The notes under the pieces are model-generated. The model made no database searches, had not been told where the DNA came from, and saw only the letters and a list, made by a program, of their open reading frames with translations. This document shows positions 8,048 through 10,887 of a stretch of 10,887 bases of DNA, in pieces; the stretch's first letter is position 1; each line of letters begins with the position of its first letter. Source of the DNA: Chitinophagaceae bacterium (GTDB lineage Bacteria; Bacteroidota; Bacteroidia; Chitinophagales; Chitinophagaceae); assembly GCA_947447815.1 (NCBI GenBank), contig CANFLJ010000028.1, positions 1-10,887 on the forward strand, in the 5' to 3' direction. Made by a program: the position numbers and the translations under genes.

Positions 8048-8075
8048 TGTATCAATTTTAAAAAAAATTGATACA
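8048..8075. repeat. Perfect 12-bp inverted repeat upstream of the GH5 gene
   Basis: TGTATCAATTTT (8048-8059) is perfectly repeated in inverse as AAAATTGATACA (8064-8075) around AAAA. Five more pairs are possible (ATAAG 8043-8047 with CTTAT 8081-8085) across a 5-base bulge. The centre lies about 174 bases before the GH5 start. The lack of a T-run on the plus strand argues against a terminator for that strand. On the minus strand the arm would be followed by mixed sequence too. An operator for a dimeric regulator or an mRNA-leader hairpin are the main readings. Confidence 0.6.
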
Positions 8076-8160
8076 TCGTTCTTATATTTCTGTATTTTGA
8101 CATTATTTAACAAAAAAATATTTATTAATCACTATCTGAAATATAATTTAAAAGAAATTC

Positions 8161-8197
8161 CAATATCCAATTTACAATATCCAAGGCTTATATCCAA
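8161..8197 (+). repeat. Three short direct repeats (ATATCCAA) before the GH5 start
   Basis: CAATATCCAA occurs at 8161-8170 and 8175-8184, and the related TTATATCCAA at 8188-8197, with start-to-start distances of 14 and 13 bases. The last copy ends 38 bases before the GH5 ATG. The arrangement could be a cluster of binding sites, or leftover dispersed repeat sequence. Units are far too short and too few for a CRISPR array. Confidence 0.55.
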
Positions 8198-8235
8198 TTA
8201 AATGATCTTTAATCATCCTATTAAAGTAAAAATCT

Positions 8236-9303
8236 ATGAAAAAAATTATCCTACTGGGAATGCTAATGTCATTCCTATTATTAAACGTTCAATCTCAAAA
8301 CGTACAATCCTATGGCGTAACCTTATGTGGAGCCGAATTTGGCGAGAATAATTTACCTGGCACTTATGGGGTACATTATGTATATCCTCAAACATCTGAA
8401 ATTGATTATTTTGCTTCTAAAGGTGTTCAAGTTATTCAATTACCTTTCAAATGGGAAAGAATACAACGAAATCTAGGTGGTCCTTTAGATACAAAGGAAC
8501 TTTCCATGATTTTAAAATTTGTAGACGAATGTGCTCAGAGAAATATTAAAGTAACGCTTGTACTCCAGAATTTTGGACGATATAAAGTAAATGGTGTAGA
8601 GCATATTTTGGGTGACAACGTTGTAACCATGGGACATTTTAAAGATTTCTGGAGAAAAATGGCTACAGCAATGTTGGACAAATACAATGTTTTTGCATTT
8701 TCATTAATGACAGAACCTCATGACATGGGTAAGTATTCATGGGCAATGAGTGCTCAACAGGGGATATTAGGAATCAGAGAAGTAGATAGACAAACGACTA
8801 TTATGGTTGATGGGGATAATTATTCTAACCCTGAAACCTGGGCTAAATACAATGATAATCTTAAATACCTATACGATCCATCCAATAAAATCCTTTTTAA
8901 TGCGCATTGTTATTTTGATGAAGATCATTCTGGTGCGTATAAAAGAAGTTATGATGCATGTAATGCTCATGAAAATACTGGTGTAAATAGAATGAAGAAT
9001 TTTGTTGATTGGTTAAGAAACAATAACAAGAAAGGTTTTGTTGGCGAATTTGGTGTTCCAAAGAATGATCAAAGATGGTTAAAGGTTATGGATAATTTCT
9101 TAAATTATCTAAAAGCAAATGGTATTGGTGGTTGTTACTGGGCTGCTGGCCAATGGTGGAAAAACTACCCACTTTCTATAGAACCTATTAATAATGGTGA
9201 TCAACCTCAAATGAGAGTTTATGTAAAATATTTGCCTCCTGTTAGTAATAATAATACAGCTGTCAAAACTGGCACAAATTCTTCAGTGGCAACATTACGA
9301 TAA
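8236..9303 (+). CDS. Secreted GH5 (cellulase-like) glycoside hydrolase with altered active site
   Basis: This 355-residue protein has a signal peptide (about residues 1-20, cleaved near VQS|Q) and a single (beta/alpha)8 GH5 domain, so it should act in the periplasm or outside. The fold resembles GH5_5-type endoglucanases: GAEFGENNLPG (32-42), PFKWERIQ, TEPHDM (159-164), AHCYFDEDHSG (223-233), GEFGVPKND (270-278), and YWAAGQWWKNYPLSIEP (301-317). The expected acid/base Glu160, nucleophile Glu271, His224, Tyr226 and Trp302 are present. Three other residues that are nearly invariant in GH5 differ: Arg is Gln68 (IQLPF), His is Gln111 (LVLQNFGRY), and the Asn of NEP is Thr159. Substrate and activity are therefore uncertain; beta-1,4-glucan is only the family's default. 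The C-terminus (338-355) is a polar Asn/Thr/Ser tail with no visible carbohydrate-binding or type IX secretion domain. The gene stands alone, with no SusC/SusD neighbours, and faces the minus-strand pair. Confidence 0.9.
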   Translation: MKKIILLGMLMSFLLLNVQSQNVQSYGVTLCGAEFGENNLPGTYGVHYVYPQTSEIDYFASKGVQVIQLPFKWERIQRNLGGPLDTKELSMILKFVDECAQRNIKVTLVLQNFGRYKVNGVEHILGDNVVTMGHFKDFWRKMATAMLDKYNVFAFSLMTEPHDMGKYSWAMSAQQGILGIREVDRQTTIMVDGDNYSNPETWAKYNDNLKYLYDPSNKILFNAHCYFDEDHSGAYKRSYDACNAHENTGVNRMKNFVDWLRNNNKKGFVGEFGVPKNDQRWLKVMDNFLNYLKANGIGGCYWAAGQWWKNYPLSIEPINNGDQPQMRVYVKYLPPVSNNNTAVKTGTNSSVATLR

Positions 9304-9308
9304 ATAAC

Positions 9309-9323
9309 CTACTAAAATAGTAG
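9309..9323. terminator. Small hairpin between convergent genes
   Basis: CTACTA (9309-9314) and TAGTAG (9318-9323) form a 6-bp stem with an AAA loop, 5 bases after the GH5 stop and 8 bases before the end of the opposing gene. The plus-strand sequence after it is TA-rich but has no solid T-run. It may serve as a weak terminator for either strand. Confidence 0.3.
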
Positions 9324-9331
9324 ATATATAT

Positions 9332-9682
9332 TTATAAACCTAACAAATCCTGACGTATTTGTTTTCTCCATTTCTTGCCGTATTTGCGGTCTAGAAATGC
9401 AAATGTTACTTTATTAAACTCAACAATACAATCTGTATTTTCTATAACACAACCAGTATCTATAAATTGAATTTTATATTTTTTCGCAAACTTGGTATCA
9501 CCAGGTTTAATTGCCCTAACAATCCCTCCTACTATAACCACCTTAGGCGTATTTTTCTTTAACGCCAGCAATGCAGCCACCTTATTATATTTTGAACAGG
9601 TATCTACCTGAGCAAATACTTTATTTATTCCAGCTAACATCAAGAATAGCAGGATACCTGAATAAACAAATATCTTCTTCAT
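9332..9682 (-). CDS. Small secreted protein of unknown function with three cysteines
   Basis: The protein has 116 residues. A clear signal peptide (basic MKK, hydrophobic core to about 18) should be cleaved after VFA at residue 24, giving a mature chain of about 92 residues that starts QVDTC. I do not recognise a named family. Visible features are Cys29, Cys78 and Cys85, a hydrophobic strand KVVIVGGIVRAI (47-58), and a basic C-terminal segment ending YGKKWRKQIRQDLLGL. It resembles small hypothetical Bacteroidota proteins I have seen, but I cannot name a Pfam entry. Cys78 and Cys85 could form a periplasmic disulfide; this is inference. It follows the partial barrel gene by 13 bases on the same strand, so the two are probably one transcript and may be functionally linked. 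The start is the first ATG after that short gap. Confidence 0.8.
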   Translation of the reverse strand: MKKIFVYSGILLFLMLAGINKVFAQVDTCSKYNKVAALLALKKNTPKVVIVGGIVRAIKPGDTKFAKKYKIQFIDTGCVIENTDCIVEFNKVTFAFLDRKYGKKWRKQIRQDLLGL

Positions 9683-9695
9683 ATATTATAATTAA

Positions 9696-10887
9696 TTAGT
9701 TTACGAAATTCCACCAAAGTCCTAAACGGAACCATAATCCTGGATTTGGATAACGATTAGTATGATAGTTATACTGATTGAAAGCAAAGCTTTGTCCCAT
9801 TGTATTCAAATTCTCCACTCTCGTAAATAATTTGAAACTCTTTATCCTAAAGTTAAAATAGAAATTTATATCAGGAGTATTGCTGGTCTTATAAGTATCC
9901 TGATAGAAAAACTGTCCATTAAAAGGACTGTAATCGGATGGAGAATAATCGCTATAATACTTAGCTTCAAAACCAGTAGATAAGAAAAGATTCTTAAAGA
10001 AGTTTCCTTCGAACGATATTCTGTTTCTTGTAAAGAAAAAAGGGATGTTTACAGGCGCACCACCGGTACTTTGTTGTAAATGTGCCTCTATGTACCAATT
10101 GAAGTATTTAGTAAGCTTAATTTTCTTTTCTGCTGATATGTGCAACACATTAAATAGCTTCGTTTCCTGTTTTGCAGAAAAGAAACTATCAAAGTATAAA
10201 AAGTTATTTATCAGATAATATTCACCTTTTAATTTGAATTTATCAAATGCATTGTCATATTCGGTAGATAAACGGGTAATGTTCTGTTTATTGAAATTCT
10301 GTTTATCCTGAATATAAAAACCAGTTTGTGGTGTATAAATGAATGAAGGTGAACTATTTACGTTTTGAAAGCCAATGCTTAGGTTTCCAATTCTTTTACT
10401 TAATTGTCTTTTCAGAGATACATTGGCTGAAAAATCACCTGCATGATATCCATTCAGGTATAATGTACCATTAGCATCTATATCCCAGATATTATTTTTA
10501 GTTCTATTTTTATATTCTACTACACCATAAATATTATAATACTTTTTCTGATTTAAATCATTGAATACACCTTTAAAAGACTGAAAAACTGCTCCTACTT
10601 TTAAATACTGGCTGATATTCTTTTTATCAGGGAACGTAAGTATGCTCAATTCATTACTAAAACTATTCCATTTATCCTTGTAACTCAACGTTTTAGAAGG
10701 GTCTAGTATAAGATGATAATTAGAATCATAAGATAATACATCCACCTTTTTATCTATAAAATTGTACTCGCTTGTTTCATAATTTATGGTATGCTGTATA
10801 CTTAATCTTGGATAAAATAACCTGATTAAGGTTGTATCATTTACTTTGATCGAGTCTTTTTGACCAATATCATAATGGTGACGGAAG
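9696..10887 (-). CDS. Outer-membrane beta-barrel, putative porin (Porin_10-like), 5' end missing
   Basis: The minus-strand frame is open to the window edge, giving about 397 C-terminal residues; the N-terminus lies beyond 10887. A GTG at 10743-10745 is internal, because coding continues upstream with sequence such as FYPRLSIQHTINYET. The protein shows alternating aromatic/polar strands typical of outer-membrane barrels (FFFTRNRISFEGNFFKNLFL, DINFYFNFRIKSFKLFTRVE), a near-terminal VENLNTMGQSFAFNQYNYHT segment, and a C-terminal strand LWFRLGLWWNFVN. The NPGLWFRLG.WW.F ending recalls the Bacteroidota putative porin family (Pfam Porin_10). The C-terminal part of a TonB-dependent receptor is the main alternative; without the N-terminus I cannot see a plug domain. 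Substrate is unknown. It is followed after 13 bases by the small secreted protein gene. Confidence 0.75.
   Translation of the reverse strand, partial: FRHHYDIGQKDSIKVNDTTLIRLFYPRLSIQHTINYETSEYNFIDKKVDVLSYDSNYHLILDPSKTLSYKDKWNSFSNELSILTFPDKKNISQYLKVGAVFQSFKGVFNDLNQKKYYNIYGVVEYKNRTKNNIWDIDANGTLYLNGYHAGDFSANVSLKRQLSKRIGNLSIGFQNVNSSPSFIYTPQTGFYIQDKQNFNKQNITRLSTEYDNAFDKFKLKGEYYLINNFLYFDSFFSAKQETKLFNVLHISAEKKIKLTKYFNWYIEAHLQQSTGGAPVNIPFFFTRNRISFEGNFFKNLFLSTGFEAKYYSDYSPSDYSPFNGQFFYQDTYKTSNTPDINFYFNFRIKSFKLFTRVENLNTMGQSFAFNQYNYHTNRYPNPGLWFRLGLWWNFVN

Larger units (their letters stand above)
7604..8235. other. AT-rich non-coding region between rpoB and the GH5 gene
   Basis: About 630 bases with no recognisable full-length gene and markedly higher A+T than the flanking genes. 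From left to right it contains: two 8-base direct repeats ATAATGTA (7621 and 7633); a weak promoter-like site (7706-7736); a 27-codon signal-peptide ORF (7780-7863); a hairpin with a 12-base palindrome beside it (7944-7992); a 12-bp inverted repeat (8048-8075); three copies of ATATCCAA (8163-8197); and a short imperfect palindrome ATTAAA/TTTAAT (8197-8213). I found no convincing consensus promoter within 150 bases of the GH5 start. The region may be the long regulatory leader of the GH5 gene, the remains of a decayed gene, or both. Confidence 0.7.

Noticed and set aside
8161..8197. Possible CRISPR-like array.
   Set aside because: Units are 8-10 bases with 3-5 base gaps, only three copies, and no cas genes are nearby.
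8037..8201. A 54-codon ATG ORF within the AT-rich region.
   Set aside because: It runs through the inverted repeat and all three ATATCCAA repeats, which fall in different codon frames. Its composition (I, K, L, N, F, Y) is what AT-rich non-coding DNA gives, and no start context or family is evident.
10743..10745. GTG as the start of the barrel gene.
   Set aside because: The same frame stays open and barrel-like for another 47 codons to the window edge, so the gene is truncated by the window and the GTG is an internal Val codon.
8236..10887. Possible polysaccharide utilisation locus or cellulose synthesis cluster around the GH5 gene.
   Set aside because: No SusC, SusD, sigma/anti-sigma, sensor or bcs gene is visible. 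The barrel is on the opposite strand, convergent, and resembles a porin rather than SusC, though the full gene is not in view.

Overview
The window looks like chromosomal DNA from a member of the Bacteroidota, possibly Chitinophagales; the order is a guess. The evidence is low G+C, no Shine-Dalgarno sequences before starts, promoters of the Bacteroidota type (TTTG, about 19 bases, then TAnnTTTG), a Kdo transferase that implies lipopolysaccharide, a Bacteroidota-sized RpoB (1267 aa) and a C-terminal part of a Porin_10-like outer-membrane barrel.

Layout: (a) 1-2234 is lower glycolysis: the 3' part of gap, a strong hairpin, pgk, and a second strong terminator. These two enzymes catalyse consecutive steps (glyceraldehyde-3-phosphate to 1,3-bisphosphoglycerate to 3-phosphoglycerate). 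(b) 2283-3580 is waaA (kdtA) with its own promoter; it attaches Kdo to lipid A at the inner membrane. (c) 3621-7603 is rpoB as an apparent single-gene unit with a consensus-like promoter and a 14-bp terminator. It has no rplJL before it and no rpoC after it, which is unusual. (d) 7604-8235 is about 630 bases of very AT-rich sequence. It holds a promoter-like site, a 27-codon orphan signal-peptide ORF, two inverted repeats and three short direct repeats. (e) 8236-9303 is a secreted GH5 (cellulase-like) enzyme. Both catalytic glutamates are present, but three other residues that are nearly invariant in GH5 are replaced. (f) 9332-10887 is a minus-strand pair, convergent with the GH5 gene: a partial outer-membrane barrel, then 13 bases later a small secreted cysteine-containing protein of unknown function.

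The left two thirds (1-7603) are housekeeping genes and appear intact. The right third is envelope and accessory material. I see no CRISPR, tRNA, rRNA, transposase or phage gene. No complete new multi-gene system is evident. The best candidates for a second look are the altered GH5 active site, the isolated rpoB, the structured non-coding region before the GH5 gene, and the barrel plus small-protein pair.
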